64,000 bases of DNA from Sphingobacterium arenae (GCF_014692505.1 NZ_JACNYK010000007.1:62001-126000), one strand, 5' to 3'; positions 26,090 through 35,193 are shown, counted from the first letter of the stretch. Notes: a model not told the origin generated them from the letters alone. Numbers and translations: made by a program.

Positions 26090-27601
26090 GTGTCTTCTAT
26101 CAAAAAATTTGTAAGTGATACGGTGATTTATGGTTTTACAACCATTGTTCCCCGCATGATCGGTTTTTTGATGACGCCGATTTATCTTCGCAAATTTAAA
26201 GATGCTGCGGTATATGGCGTCTATTCAAACCTCTACGCCTGGGTTTCTATGTGGAATGCTATTCTGGCATTTGGAATGGAAACCACATATTTCCGTTTTT
26301 TGCAAAAAGTTGATTCCAAAGATAAGGATCGGGTCTTCAACAATAGCTTTGTCGTCACGTTGCTTACCTCCTTGCTGTTGTTGGCATCTGTTTTTACTTT
26401 TATTGATCCCATATCGACTTGGTTTGCCGGAGAGGGGGATGCCACAGAATATGCCAGCTATATCCAATATTTTGTATTTATTTTGGTAGCTGATGCGTTA
26501 GCGGTCGTACCTTTTGCTAAATTAAGGGCACAAGGACGCCCCATCCGTTATAGCTACATCAAGTTTATCAATATCTTCATTACTGTTCTTGCTAACTTAT
26601 TTTTTATCGTTTACTTATCTAACTGGACGAAATCGTCTACCTTTTGGGCTGATTTTGCTTCAGGTTGGTTTCGGGAGGGATGGATTGGTTATGTTTTTAT
26701 TTCCAATTTGCTAGCCAGTAGCATAACATTACTTTTGTTGATACCGGAAATGTTGACATTAAGGTTGCGTATCGACAGACCACTTATGAAAAGCATGCTA
26801 GCCTACAGTTTTCCCATTTTGATTGCCAACATATCGTTTATTATCAATGAGAACTTGGATAAGATGTTTTTTCCAAAATTATTACCTGGAGAATATGGAA
26901 AAACCGAACTTGGTATATACGGCGCTGTGAGCAAAATTGCTATTTTTCTAAACTTATTTATCACCGCTTTTCGTCTAGGTGCAGAGCCTTTCTTTTTTTC
27001 ATACGCTAAAAATGAAAATGCCTCCCGTACCTATGCCAAGATTATGGAGTACTTTGTGATGTTGATGGTCTTGGTCATGGTGGGTATTACGGTGAATTTG
27101 GATTGGCTTAAGGACTTTATCAAAGGAAATGAACTCCAACCAGACATCTACTGGACAGGATTAAAAGTCGTGCCGTTCATACTTTTAAACTTTGTTTTAT
27201 TAGGGATATATATGAACCTATCCGTGTGGTATAAATTGACTGACCAGACACGGTTTGCCTTATATATATCGTTGACCGGTGCGTTAGTGACGATCATCTT
27301 GAATTTTCTGCTGATCCCCATTTATTCATATCCAGGCGCGGTTGCTACAACCACTGCGGCCTACTTGGTTATGATCGCATTGTCACTCTACTGGGGCCAG
27401 AAATATTATCCGGTACCTTACCATTTCCTTAAAATAGCACTTTATCTTGTGGGCGGATTAGCGGTTTCTCTTGCCAGTTTCTTTATTTTTGATAGCGACT
27501 TTTGGATAGGCAACGGATTGCTGTTGGTGTTCTGTACAATCATCATTTCTTTGGAAAAGAAGAATATAGAGCAAGTGCTGGCACAGCGGAAAAAAACTTG
27601 A
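26090..27601 (+). CDS. Oligosaccharide flippase family membrane protein (Wzx/MurJ-like)
   Basis: A 503-residue polytopic membrane protein (about 14 hydrophobic segments) beginning at GTG 26090 with SSIKKFVSDTVIYGFTTIVPRMIGFLMTPIY, the usual start of polysaccharide-export MOP-superfamily flippases, which carry lipid-linked glycans across the inner membrane. No glycosyltransferase or polysaccharide cluster is next to it, so the substrate is unknown. Bacteroidota often carry an isolated flippase of this type. Start codon choice is supported by absence of ATG near the beginning of the conserved region. Confidence 0.87.
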   Translation: MSSIKKFVSDTVIYGFTTIVPRMIGFLMTPIYLRKFKDAAVYGVYSNLYAWVSMWNAILAFGMETTYFRFLQKVDSKDKDRVFNNSFVVTLLTSLLLLASVFTFIDPISTWFAGEGDATEYASYIQYFVFILVADALAVVPFAKLRAQGRPIRYSYIKFINIFITVLANLFFIVYLSNWTKSSTFWADFASGWFREGWIGYVFISNLLASSITLLLLIPEMLTLRLRIDRPLMKSMLAYSFPILIANISFIINENLDKMFFPKLLPGEYGKTELGIYGAVSKIAIFLNLFITAFRLGAEPFFFSYAKNENASRTYAKIMEYFVMLMVLVMVGITVNLDWLKDFIKGNELQPDIYWTGLKVVPFILLNFVLLGIYMNLSVWYKLTDQTRFALYISLTGALVTIILNFLLIPIYSYPGAVATTTAAYLVMIALSLYWGQKYYPVPYHFLKIALYLVGGLAVSLASFFIFDSDFWIGNGLLLVFCTIIISLEKKNIEQVLAQRKKT

Positions 27602-27679
27602 AATAACGTAGCATTTAATGTTTCCATACCGTTTACCTGTTTATTAACATGTAATATCATTTCTAATAATTATTGACAT

Positions 27680-28243
27680 ATGAAGAAAACCTTATTTTTA
27701 ACCGGACTGTTGCTTTTTGTTTTTTCATTGCTTAGCCAAGCGCAATCCAGACGAGAAAGAATTATGGAGAAAAAAAACCACATTATGATCGATCCGTTGA
27801 CCTTAATTGCCGCACCGGCTATTAATATGTCATACGAACGGGTTATCACCGAAGAATTTGGTCTGGGCGTACACGGTTTGTTTGGTGTAGGCGATACGGA
27901 CGACTACGGGGATTGGATAGATCATGTTGTGCAAGTTTCTCCTTTTGCAAAAGTATTTTTGGCAGGTTCGCATGGAGCGGGTTTTTTTATGGAGGCTTTC
28001 GTGCCGATTACAAGTGAGAAGGGGTATTTTGGAACGTATGATACGGAACGTGGAAATTATGTAGAAACCGCGAGAAGAAATACATCGGTAGGTCTGGGTG
28101 TAGGATTAGGCGGCAAGTGGCTGTTAAAAAGAAGCTTAATGCTGGAAGTCGGCGGAGGTCTTGGACGTAAACTGATCAATAAAGATCAAGGTCAGGAATC
28201 ACTGACTGGAAAATGGATGATTGGGCTGGGGTACGCATTTTAA
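27680..28243 (+). CDS. Predicted outer-membrane barrel-like protein, unknown function
   Basis: A 187-residue protein with signal peptide MKKTLFLTGLLLFVFSLLSQAQ. The mature part has beta-strand-rich, Gly/aromatic character (GLGVHGLFGVGD, VGLGVGLGGKWLL) and ends in KWMIGLGYAF, a terminal aromatic as in small outer-membrane barrels. It may belong to the DUF3575-like group, but I am not certain. It converges on dusB (6 bases between stops). Confidence 0.65.
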   Translation: MKKTLFLTGLLLFVFSLLSQAQSRRERIMEKKNHIMIDPLTLIAAPAINMSYERVITEEFGLGVHGLFGVGDTDDYGDWIDHVVQVSPFAKVFLAGSHGAGFFMEAFVPITSEKGYFGTYDTERGNYVETARRNTSVGLGVGLGGKWLLKRSLMLEVGGGLGRKLINKDQGQESLTGKWMIGLGYAF

Positions 28244-28249
28244 GCGGCC

Positions 28250-29248
28250 CTACATCACCATATCTTCTGCAAACCTTTCCTTTATTTCTTCCAATACCTC
28301 GAGGATTTCATTATGGTTTCCTAGTCCTACCAATTTTGTACGATATTCCTTGAAATTCGGTATACCCTTAAAATAATTAGCGTAATGACGACGCATTTCA
28401 AAGATGCCGGTTTTATCTCCCTTCCATTCAATGGATTTAATCAAATGGGTCTTGCATACGTCCACGCGTTCGTCGATACTTGGACCTTCTAATCGCTCTC
28501 CTGTTTCAAAGAAGTGCTTGATTTCTCGAAATATCCAAGGATATCCGATGGATGCACGGCCAATCATAATGCCGTCTACCTCATATTCCATACGCCACGC
28601 AGCGGCTTTTTCCACCGAATCGACGTCGCCGTTCCCAAAAATAGGGATATGAATACGCGGGTTGCGTTTTACATCCCGTATCATGTTCCAATCGGCCTGA
28701 CCTTTGTACATCTGTGCCCTTGTACGTCCGTGGATCGCTAATGCTTTGATCCCCACATCCTGCAGACGTTCCGCTACTTCATACACATTTTTCGTGTTAT
28801 CATCCCAACCCAGACGGGTCTTTACGGTTACCGGCAGTGGAGTCGCATCCACAACGGCTTTGGTCATGGCAACCATTTTATCGATATCCTGTAGAAGACT
28901 GGCGCCTGCACCGCGGCAAGCAACGTTCTTTACCGGGCAACCGTAGTTGATGTCTATTAAATCCGGATGAGCTAGTGTGCATATTTCCGCGGATTGCCGC
29001 ATACTTTCAATATCCGAACCGAATATCTGTATACCAATAGGGCGTTCATATTCAAAGATATCAAGCTTCTGTTTCGATTTTGCCGCGTCACGAATCAATC
29101 CCTCGGAAGAAATAAATTCCGTATACATCATATCCACGCCGTTTTGTTTACACACATAACGAAACGGCGGATCACTGACATCCTCCATCGGAGCCAGTAA
29201 TAACGGGAATTTACCTAAATCAATATGTTCACCGATCTTAACAGCCAT
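28250..29248 (-). CDS. dusB: tRNA-dihydrouridine synthase
   Basis: A 332-residue FMN enzyme reducing specific uridines in tRNA D-loops. The signature INYGCPVKNVACRGAGASLL contains the catalytic Cys (in VACRG); other motifs are APMEDVSDPPFR, HGRTRAQMYKGQADW and GIMIGRASIGYPWIF. Length and motifs fit the DusB branch. A -7 element TAACTTTG (29265-29272, minus strand) lies about 17 bases upstream of the start. It diverges from the DUF4271 gene. Confidence 0.93.
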   Translation of the reverse strand: MAVKIGEHIDLGKFPLLLAPMEDVSDPPFRYVCKQNGVDMMYTEFISSEGLIRDAAKSKQKLDIFEYERPIGIQIFGSDIESMRQSAEICTLAHPDLIDINYGCPVKNVACRGAGASLLQDIDKMVAMTKAVVDATPLPVTVKTRLGWDDNTKNVYEVAERLQDVGIKALAIHGRTRAQMYKGQADWNMIRDVKRNPRIHIPIFGNGDVDSVEKAAAWRMEYEVDGIMIGRASIGYPWIFREIKHFFETGERLEGPSIDERVDVCKTHLIKSIEWKGDKTGIFEMRRHYANYFKGIPNFKEYRTKLVGLGNHNEILEVLEEIKERFAEDMVM

Positions 29249-29355
29249 TGTGTATACTTTTTTGCAAAGTTACGGAAAAAATCTTCTACCCCATTTTCTT
29301 AACGTAAAAGAGGCAAGATTATACTAACTTTACACCGAAGTAAGAAATTTATTGA

Positions 29356-30252
29356 ATGTATCTATTGCGGCATATTTTTTTGAGTGGCATACTGTGTTTA
29401 ATGATGAGCTTGGCTTGGGCGAACAGTGTACAACAGGATAAAATTGATACCTTTGATTATGTGTTTCCGCCGGCAGATCGTCCGAATAAACTCGTTGAAG
29501 AATTATTCTCCGATGTGGAGCAGCGTAGCATACATTTAATCGCCACTTTGGATTACATCGCCTCTAAAAAAGGACCAGGCGATGGTTTGCCCCATGGGCA
29601 AGGCGAAACAAAAACCGAGCGCCCTATATGGGTATTGCTCGTCGTATTTTTACTGTTTTTCGCTGTTGCTATTGTGCGTCTCGCTTTCCCCGCAGATTTT
29701 AGTATGATTGTACAAGCTTATTATGACGAACGAACCCTGCAACAGGTCAGCAAAGAAGATAACATGCTAACGTCGTGGCCCTATATATTCCTCTATCTTA
29801 TTTTTAGTTTGGCGTTGGGGCTCTTTATCGTCCTGATGGAGTCATCCTTTGTACGTTTGGATATCCTTAGTTGGGAGAACTACGTACGTACAGCCTTCTT
29901 TGTTGCTCTCTTATTTATTGTTAAGATCCTCTTAATCCGATTTATTTCGTTTGTATTTGAAATAGATCGGTCTGTGCGTGAGTATGTAACGATTCTTTAT
30001 CTGGTTTACTTCAACAGTATGCTTTTTTTGATGCCTTTTCTTTTGGTAGCCATATTCGTCCCTATAGCTTACTTTAAGATTCTGTTAATTTTGTTTACGG
30101 TATCGGTATCTATCTTGTTCATATATAGATTTTTAAGGACGGCCTTCCGGCTATTCGGAAATCTGAAGTTTTCGATTTTTTATTTAATTCTGTATCTTTG
30201 CGCACTTGAAGTCGCACCGATTCTAATATTGGTTAGAACATTGAGCAATTAA
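29356..30252 (+). CDS. DUF4271 multi-span membrane protein
   Basis: A 298-residue membrane protein with a signal-like first segment (MYLLRHIFLSGILCLMMSLA), an extracytoplasmic stretch of about 65 residues, then several membrane helices (from WVLLVVFLLFFAVAIV on). I recall this Bacteroidota-specific domain (DUF4271) next to uroporphyrinogen-III synthase, as here: hemD starts 11 bases later. Its function is not known. The pairing with hemD suggests cotranscription but not necessarily a shared pathway. Confidence 0.75.
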   Translation: MYLLRHIFLSGILCLMMSLAWANSVQQDKIDTFDYVFPPADRPNKLVEELFSDVEQRSIHLIATLDYIASKKGPGDGLPHGQGETKTERPIWVLLVVFLLFFAVAIVRLAFPADFSMIVQAYYDERTLQQVSKEDNMLTSWPYIFLYLIFSLALGLFIVLMESSFVRLDILSWENYVRTAFFVALLFIVKILLIRFISFVFEIDRSVREYVTILYLVYFNSMLFLMPFLLVAIFVPIAYFKILLILFTVSVSILFIYRFLRTAFRLFGNLKFSIFYLILYLCALEVAPILILVRTLSN

Positions 30253-30263
30253 AAAAATTGAAT

Positions 30264-31031
30264 ATGCAAGTAGATGAAGCAAGAGCCAAGAAGGTAAAAA
30301 GTATATTAGTTACCTTGCCTAAACCTGAAAATGATAAGTCTCCGTATTTTGCGTTAGCAGAAAAATATAACTTAAAATTAGACTTTCGAGGGTTCATTCA
30401 TGTCGAAGGAGTGCCGGCGAGGGAAGTGCGTAAGGATAAGATTAATTTTACAGATTTTACAGCAGTTATCTTTACCAGTAAGAATGCGGTCGATCACTTT
30501 TTTCGGGTATGTGAGGAAATGCGGTTTGAGGTAACATCAGACATGAAATACTTCTGTATATCCGAGGCCATTGCACTTTATTTGCAAAAATATATTCAAT
30601 ATCGTAAGCGTAAAATTTTCTTTGGTAAACAATCTGCCAAGGACTTAGAAGAAGTGCTTACGAAGCATAGCAAAGAAAAATTTCTTTTCCCTTGTTCCGA
30701 TGTTGCCAATGAAGAGACACAAAAATGGCTACAAGATAACGGGTATGACTTTACCCCCGCCGTGCTATTCCGCACCGTAATCAGCGATATTCAGGATTTG
30801 GAGAATGTGTTCTACGATGTTATCGTTTTCTTCAGCCCCTCGAGCGTGCAGTCGTTGTTTGAGAATTTTCCAGATTTCAAACAAAAAGACACCCGAATAG
30901 CTGCATTTGGAGCTACAACCCAACAGGAATTGCTTAATCATGATTTAGTATTAGATATACCAGCTCCTACGCCCGAAGCACCAAGCATGACCATGGCGGT
31001 AGAGCAATATATCAAACAGGTGAATAAATAA
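30264..31031 (+). CDS. hemD: Uroporphyrinogen-III synthase
   Basis: A 255-residue enzyme of tetrapyrrole synthesis that cyclises hydroxymethylbilane with inversion of ring D. The family has low conservation, but AVIFTSKNAVDHFF in the first domain and VIVFFSPSSVQSLFE in the second, plus IAAFGATTQQELL, are the usual landmarks. I start at ATG 30264 (MQVDEARAKK) instead of TTG 30258, because it matches family members I recall. No other hem genes are in the window. Confidence 0.88.
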   Translation: MQVDEARAKKVKSILVTLPKPENDKSPYFALAEKYNLKLDFRGFIHVEGVPAREVRKDKINFTDFTAVIFTSKNAVDHFFRVCEEMRFEVTSDMKYFCISEAIALYLQKYIQYRKRKIFFGKQSAKDLEEVLTKHSKEKFLFPCSDVANEETQKWLQDNGYDFTPAVLFRTVISDIQDLENVFYDVIVFFSPSSVQSLFENFPDFKQKDTRIAAFGATTQQELLNHDLVLDIPAPTPEAPSMTMAVEQYIKQVNK

Positions 31032-31177
31032 GAGGAAATATGGCGCTTACCGTTTCTTATTTAGAATATTCTATTTAATTTGCGTGGATATGGATGCGAT
31101 AAAATTTAAATTATCGTATCGTTATTTAAGAGGAATATTTTTTTAAGTTTGTAAATAGTTGTTAAGCGTAAGAACTT

Positions 31178-32050
31178 GTGAAACTAAAACCAGTAAATAG
31201 TATATCAGGAATATCTCCAAAGGACTTTGTTCGAGATTATCTCAACAAGGGGCAGCCGGTTATCATTAAAGACTTTATTAGTAAAGAAAGTCCGTGCTGG
31301 AACAAATGGAGTTACGATTATTTCAAGGAAATAGCGGGTAATGAACAAGTAGATATATACGGACGTGAAGAGGAGTCCCAAAACCATGCCGCTAGTCCGC
31401 CTGTTGGAAGAATGAGTTTTGGTGAGTATCTTGATAAAATAAGTAAAGAACCAACAGAGCTCCGTTTGTTTCTTTTCAATTTGATGAAGATTAGACCAGA
31501 GTTGAAAAAAGACGTGATTTATAATGACGTTACAGGAGGTAAGGTTTTGCAATGGTTGCCTTATATGTTTTTCGGAGGAGAAGGTTCGGCAACCCGAAAC
31601 CACTTCGATATTGACATGTCGCACGTCTTCATTTCGCAGTTTCAGGGAGCCAAACGGATTTGGGTTTTTCCGAATAATCAGTCCGATTTGATGTACAAGC
31701 TGCCTTATAACTTTCATAGCATCGCTAATTTGAAAACAAGTAGCCAAGAAGAGTTTCCAGCGTTAAAGCTGCTAGAAGGCTATGAAGCTGTTATTCGCGC
31801 TGGTGATACGCTCTATATGCCAGCAGGCTGGTGGCATTATATACAATATGAAACAGAAGGGTATTCCATATCGGTGCGGGCACTGGCCAATTCTCTTAGC
31901 GAAAAAATAAAAGGGGCTAGAAACCTGTTTGTCACGCGTTACTTTGATGATACGATGCGAAAAGTATTCAAAGAGAAATGGCTTGATTATAAGATCAAAA
32001 CTGCTCGACTACGGGCGGACAAAGCAATGCGTAAACAGCAAAAGAAATAA
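31178..32050 (+). CDS. JmjC/cupin-like Fe(II)/2-oxoglutarate-type oxygenase
   Basis: A 290-residue protein starting at GTG 31178. The metal-binding triad of JmjC-type oxygenases is visible: HFDIDMSH (His and Asp of HxD) and a distal His in MPAGWWHYIQYE. GDTLYMPAGWWH is the classic C-terminal strand. Members hydroxylate proteins or small molecules; no substrate can be assigned. The basic C-terminus (KTARLRADKAMRKQQKK) is unusual. A TAAGTTTG -7-like element (31144-31151) lies upstream. A strong bidirectional hairpin separates it from trpC. Confidence 0.8.
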   Translation: MKLKPVNSISGISPKDFVRDYLNKGQPVIIKDFISKESPCWNKWSYDYFKEIAGNEQVDIYGREEESQNHAASPPVGRMSFGEYLDKISKEPTELRLFLFNLMKIRPELKKDVIYNDVTGGKVLQWLPYMFFGGEGSATRNHFDIDMSHVFISQFQGAKRIWVFPNNQSDLMYKLPYNFHSIANLKTSSQEEFPALKLLEGYEAVIRAGDTLYMPAGWWHYIQYETEGYSISVRALANSLSEKIKGARNLFVTRYFDDTMRKVFKEKWLDYKIKTARLRADKAMRKQQKK

Positions 32051-32080
32051 AAAATAGGGGCGTATATACGCCCCTATTTT
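32051..32080. terminator. Bidirectional terminator between JmjC-like gene and trpC
   Basis: A perfect 30-base palindrome, 15 bases per arm (AAAATAGGGGCGTAT and its complement), with A-run on the left and T-run on the right. It serves both convergent genes. The trpC stop codon (TAG, 32074-32076) is inside the right arm, so the hairpin overlaps the end of the coding region. Confidence 0.9.
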
Positions 32081-32859
32081 ATTTTTTCTACGAATTCTTT
32101 TATCGCTTTGCTTGGATTTTTGGTCTTCATGAAATTTTCACCGATCAAAAACCCTTGGAAACCTGCTTTTCTTAACGCTTTGATCGTGTCTGGGTTCGAT
32201 ATACCACTTTCTGACACCTTGATGAACCCATCCGGAATTTTATTAACCAAATCATAGGAATGATTTAAGTCTACTTCGAAATCTTTTAGATTGCGATTAT
32301 TCACACCGATAGCATCGATGCTATCAAAGAGATTACGTTGCAGCTCTTCCTCGTTATGTACCTCTAAAAGTACATTCAGCCCCAGTGATTTTGCGTACTG
32401 AGAATACGTTTCTATTTCTTTGTTATCCAAACAGGCTGCAATCAAGAGGATAATATCAGCCCCGTAAGCTTTGGCTTCGGCTATCTGATACGTATCAACT
32501 ATAAATTCTTTGCGTAGCAAGGGGATAGTCAATGCTTCCCGCGCCACGGGCATATCTGCCAGCGAACCTTGGAAAAAATCGGAGTCTGTCAAGACCGATA
32601 CAGCGGAGGCGCCGGCTTCCTGATACCCTTTGACAACCTCCTCAACAGTTGACGTTCCGTTGATGATCCCTTTTGACGGCGAGGCCCGTTTATATTCTGC
32701 GATGATACTCGTTCGTTCCGGGTGAAGTATGGAGTCTTTAAGCGAGTAACAAGTCCTGCTGAAAAGTGGATAATGCTCCAGTTCTTCCAATGAAACTTGC
32801 TTTTTCGCTTCTGCTACCTCTACTTTTTTTCGTTCGATTATTTTATCTAGTATAGTCAT
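32074..32859 (-). CDS. trpC: Indole-3-glycerol phosphate synthase
   Basis: A 261-residue TIM-barrel enzyme forming indole-3-glycerol phosphate in tryptophan synthesis. Motifs include IIAEYKRASPSKGII, ASAVSVLTDSDFFQGS, LLRKEFIVDTYQI, IGVNNRNLKDFEVD and VSESGI. It overlaps trpG by 17 bases (32843-32859), which indicates translational coupling. It is the last gene of the local trp operon; trpD, trpF, trpB and trpA are not in the window. Confidence 0.96.
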   Translation of the reverse strand: MTILDKIIERKKVEVAEAKKQVSLEELEHYPLFSRTCYSLKDSILHPERTSIIAEYKRASPSKGIINGTSTVEEVVKGYQEAGASAVSVLTDSDFFQGSLADMPVAREALTIPLLRKEFIVDTYQIAEAKAYGADIILLIAACLDNKEIETYSQYAKSLGLNVLLEVHNEEELQRNLFDSIDAIGVNNRNLKDFEVDLNHSYDLVNKIPDGFIKVSESGISNPDTIKALRKAGFQGFLIGENFMKTKNPSKAIKEFVEKIK

Positions 32860-33430
32860 TTCCGATCCAATTTTCCATTAATTTCTTCCCATTTGTTGTT
32901 AACACCGACTCGGGGTGAAACTGCACACTACATACATCATACGCTGTATGTCTTAAGGCCATAATGACACCATCAGGGTCTCGTGCCGTTACATGAAGAC
33001 AGCTTGGGAGATTTTCTTCGGAGACTGCCCAAGAATGATACCGTCCAATTTTAGAATCCTTTGGGAAATCTTGAAAGAGTTTCTCCGTTTCGTCGGTGAT
33101 CATAATATCGGTGGCGACCCCATGCAGGGGTTTAGGCATATTGTATAACGTTCCTCCGAAAACCTCTGCAATTGCCTGTTGGCCTAGGCATATACCCAAG
33201 ATGCGTTTAGAAGGAGTGTACCGACGGATCACATCCAATAATAGCCCCGCTTCCTCTGGTATACCCGGCCCGGGGGACAACAGTATACTGTTAAAAGGCT
33301 CGACGTCGTCCAATTCGAACTTGTCGTTCCTCCACACAATATAATCTTGTCCTAATTCCTGTAATAAATGCACGAGATTATAAGTGAAAGAATCGTAATT
33401 ATCGATTACCAAAATCTTATTGTTATTCAT
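32843..33430 (-). CDS. trpG: Anthranilate/aminodeoxychorismate synthase glutamine amidotransferase
   Basis: A 195-residue class I glutamine amidotransferase. The triad is visible: Cys in GICLGQQAIAEVFGG and His/Glu in SVQFHPES. The N-terminus VIDNYDSFTYNLVH and LSPGPG are family signatures. It supplies ammonia to TrpE for anthranilate; such proteins may also serve PabB for folate. Position between trpE and trpC supports the trp role. An 89-base gap separates it from trpE, which contains no obvious terminator. Confidence 0.94.
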   Translation of the reverse strand: MNNNKILVIDNYDSFTYNLVHLLQELGQDYIVWRNDKFELDDVEPFNSILLSPGPGIPEEAGLLLDVIRRYTPSKRILGICLGQQAIAEVFGGTLYNMPKPLHGVATDIMITDETEKLFQDFPKDSKIGRYHSWAVSEENLPSCLHVTARDPDGVIMALRHTAYDVCSVQFHPESVLTTNGKKLMENWIGNDYTR

Positions 33431-33519
33431 ATGTATATAACTATTCGTCTATTGTCTGTGTATTAATGCACGCATGAATGCTTCGTATCTTGTCTTTTAA
33501 TGACCGATTTTATGGTGTA

Positions 33520-34926
33520 TTATAGCGTTTCTGCAATTTCCAATGCACGACGTAATGCCGCGATTTTGTTATTGACTTCCTGTAGCTCCTTTTCAGGGTC
33601 AGAATCCAGAACGATCCCGGCGCCAGCTTGGTAATGCAGTACATTCTGCTTACTTAGAAAGGAGCGAATCATGATGGCATGGTTGAAGTCACCATTAAAA
33701 CCCATATAGCCAATAGCTCCGGAATAGAACGAACGCTGTAAACCTTCGTATCGGTCAATCAGTGTGAGCGCTTTATGTTTTGGAGCGCCTGATAATGTGC
33801 CGGCTGGGAAGGTGTCGCCTACGACATCAAAAGGATTGGAAGCTGGGTTTAGTTTGCCCGATACTTTGGATACTAAGTGGATAATATGAGAATAATATTG
33901 TGCTTCTTTATAGGATGTTACTTTTACGTTGCTGCAATGCCGACTCAAATCATTGCGAGCTAAGTCAACTAACATCACATGTTCTGCAGATTCCTTCGGG
34001 TCATTTTTTAGTTCTTCTGCGATCTTTTCATCTGTTTCCATGTCGCCGGTACGTTTAAACGTCCCAGCAATGGGGTATATGGTAGCTTCCTCTTTTTTAA
34101 TCGTCAATTGTGCTTCTGGCGACGAACCGAATAACTTGAAATCACCGTAGTCGAAATAGAAAAGATAAGGTGAAGGGTTGACGGAACGCAGTGCACGGTA
34201 CACATTAAACTCGTCGCCCGAAAACGGTGTGGAGAATGCCCGTGATGGCACGATTTGGAAAACATCTCCACGCTGTATATGATACTTCATCTTGTCGACC
34301 AAGCTCCGGAAGTCCTCATCGCTCATATTAGAAGCTTCTCCACCCTGACGTTTAAAATGATATTCTGGAAAATTTTTATTCTGTATTAAATATTCCAACC
34401 TATCTAGATCAGAAGATTCGTCGGTCAGTAGATTCTCGAATATATAAAGCTGATTCCTAAAATGGTCTATAGCGATAACATAGCGATACACATGGTACTG
34501 CATGTAGGGGATTTCACGTGCCGGATGTTTGTCTACGGTTAACGTTATATCTTCGAAATGCTCCACCGCATCAAAGGTAAAGTATCCGAACAATCCAGAC
34601 GAGATCACGTTCACATCTTCCATTTCTTGTTGTGAAAAGAGTTGGCGGAAAGCGGAAACTTCCTCTCGCAGATTGATTTCGTTTGCTGGTTTATAGGTAG
34701 CTTTCCCGTTAGGTTCTAGGATACGCAGATGTTCGTCATTAAGGGTGATGCCTGCAATCGGCTCGCAGCAAATATAGCTGATATTATTATCGCGGCTATG
34801 GTATTCCGAACTCTCCAACAATAGGCTGTTGGGAAAGGTATCCCGTAGGCGGAGATAGATGCTCACTGGCGTTGTTGTGTCGGCCAGTATCTTTCTGTAA
34901 TTTGTTTTCAGTGTATATTTCATCAT
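33520..34926 (-). CDS. trpE: Anthranilate synthase component I
   Basis: A 468-residue chorismate-utilising enzyme producing anthranilate with TrpG. The Trp feedback-site motif LLESSE is present near residue 36, along with PSPYLFYFDYG, GSSPEAQL, PIAGTFKRTGD, LVDLARNDLSRHC, FPAGTLSGAPK, and YQAGAGIVLDSDPEKE. Start is ATG 34926, after an AT-rich gap from the attenuator. Expression is predicted to be set by tryptophan through the leader peptide and terminator upstream, and by feedback through the LLES site. Confidence 0.96.
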   Translation of the reverse strand: MMKYTLKTNYRKILADTTTPVSIYLRLRDTFPNSLLLESSEYHSRDNNISYICCEPIAGITLNDEHLRILEPNGKATYKPANEINLREEVSAFRQLFSQQEMEDVNVISSGLFGYFTFDAVEHFEDITLTVDKHPAREIPYMQYHVYRYVIAIDHFRNQLYIFENLLTDESSDLDRLEYLIQNKNFPEYHFKRQGGEASNMSDEDFRSLVDKMKYHIQRGDVFQIVPSRAFSTPFSGDEFNVYRALRSVNPSPYLFYFDYGDFKLFGSSPEAQLTIKKEEATIYPIAGTFKRTGDMETDEKIAEELKNDPKESAEHVMLVDLARNDLSRHCSNVKVTSYKEAQYYSHIIHLVSKVSGKLNPASNPFDVVGDTFPAGTLSGAPKHKALTLIDRYEGLQRSFYSGAIGYMGFNGDFNHAIMIRSFLSKQNVLHYQAGAGIVLDSDPEKELQEVNNKIAALRRALEIAETL

Positions 34927-34972
34927 TTCCCTGATTTTTCTTTACCTTTTTCCAAAGGAACGTAATTTAACT

Positions 34973-35002
34973 AAAAAAGCCCGACGATTAATCGTCGGGC
35001 TT
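34973..35002 (-). terminator. trp attenuator terminator
   Basis: On the minus strand a perfect 11-bp inverted repeat (GCCCGACGATT followed by its complement, 35000-34979; the turn is made by the central TTAA) is followed by TTTTTT. It lies between the Trp-codon leader peptide and trpE. Its 5' arm contains CCCGACG (34999-34993), which can instead pair with CGTCGGG inside the leader peptide (35066-35060), giving mutually exclusive antiterminator and terminator forms. Confidence 0.92.
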
Positions 35003-35041
35003 ACTTTCAAAATGGTTTTGGTTGATTATGAATATTCTCAG

Positions 35042-35110
35042 TTACATACAAAACGCATTCCCGACGCTACTTGCTTCGAGCCACCACCAATTTGTATGTA
35101 ATTTTTTCAT
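35042..35110 (-). CDS. trpL: trp leader peptide with three tandem Trp codons
   Basis: A 22-codon reading frame, ATG at 35110 and TAA at 35044-35042, begins MKKLHTNWWW and ends in NAFCM. The three adjacent TGG codons (35089-35081) are the sensing codons of a ribosome-mediated attenuator. The frame is immediately downstream of a promoter and upstream of a terminator before trpE. A perfect 11-bp inverted repeat (TTACATACAAA at 35101-35091 with TTTGTATGTAA at 35052-35042) encloses it, so without translation the leader folds on itself and leaves the terminator free. Confidence 0.9.
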   Translation of the reverse strand: MKKLHTNWWWLEASSVGNAFCM

Positions 35111-35126
35111 GATCATTTGTGTAGCG

Positions 35127-35156
35127 CAAATTTATGAATATTTTTTATTTAGCAAA
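35127..35156 (-). promoter_or_regulatory. Promoter of the trp leader
   Basis: On the minus strand, TTTG (35156-35153), an 18-base spacer and TAAATTTG (35134-35127) match the Bacteroidota -33/-7 consensus (TTTG, TAnnTTTG). Transcription would begin about 35120, giving a very short 5' UTR before the leader peptide ATG at 35110. It lies just after the trmD stop. Confidence 0.78.
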
Positions 35157-35193
35157 CTTTTTTTGATAAAAAAATAAAAAATAACGATTAATC

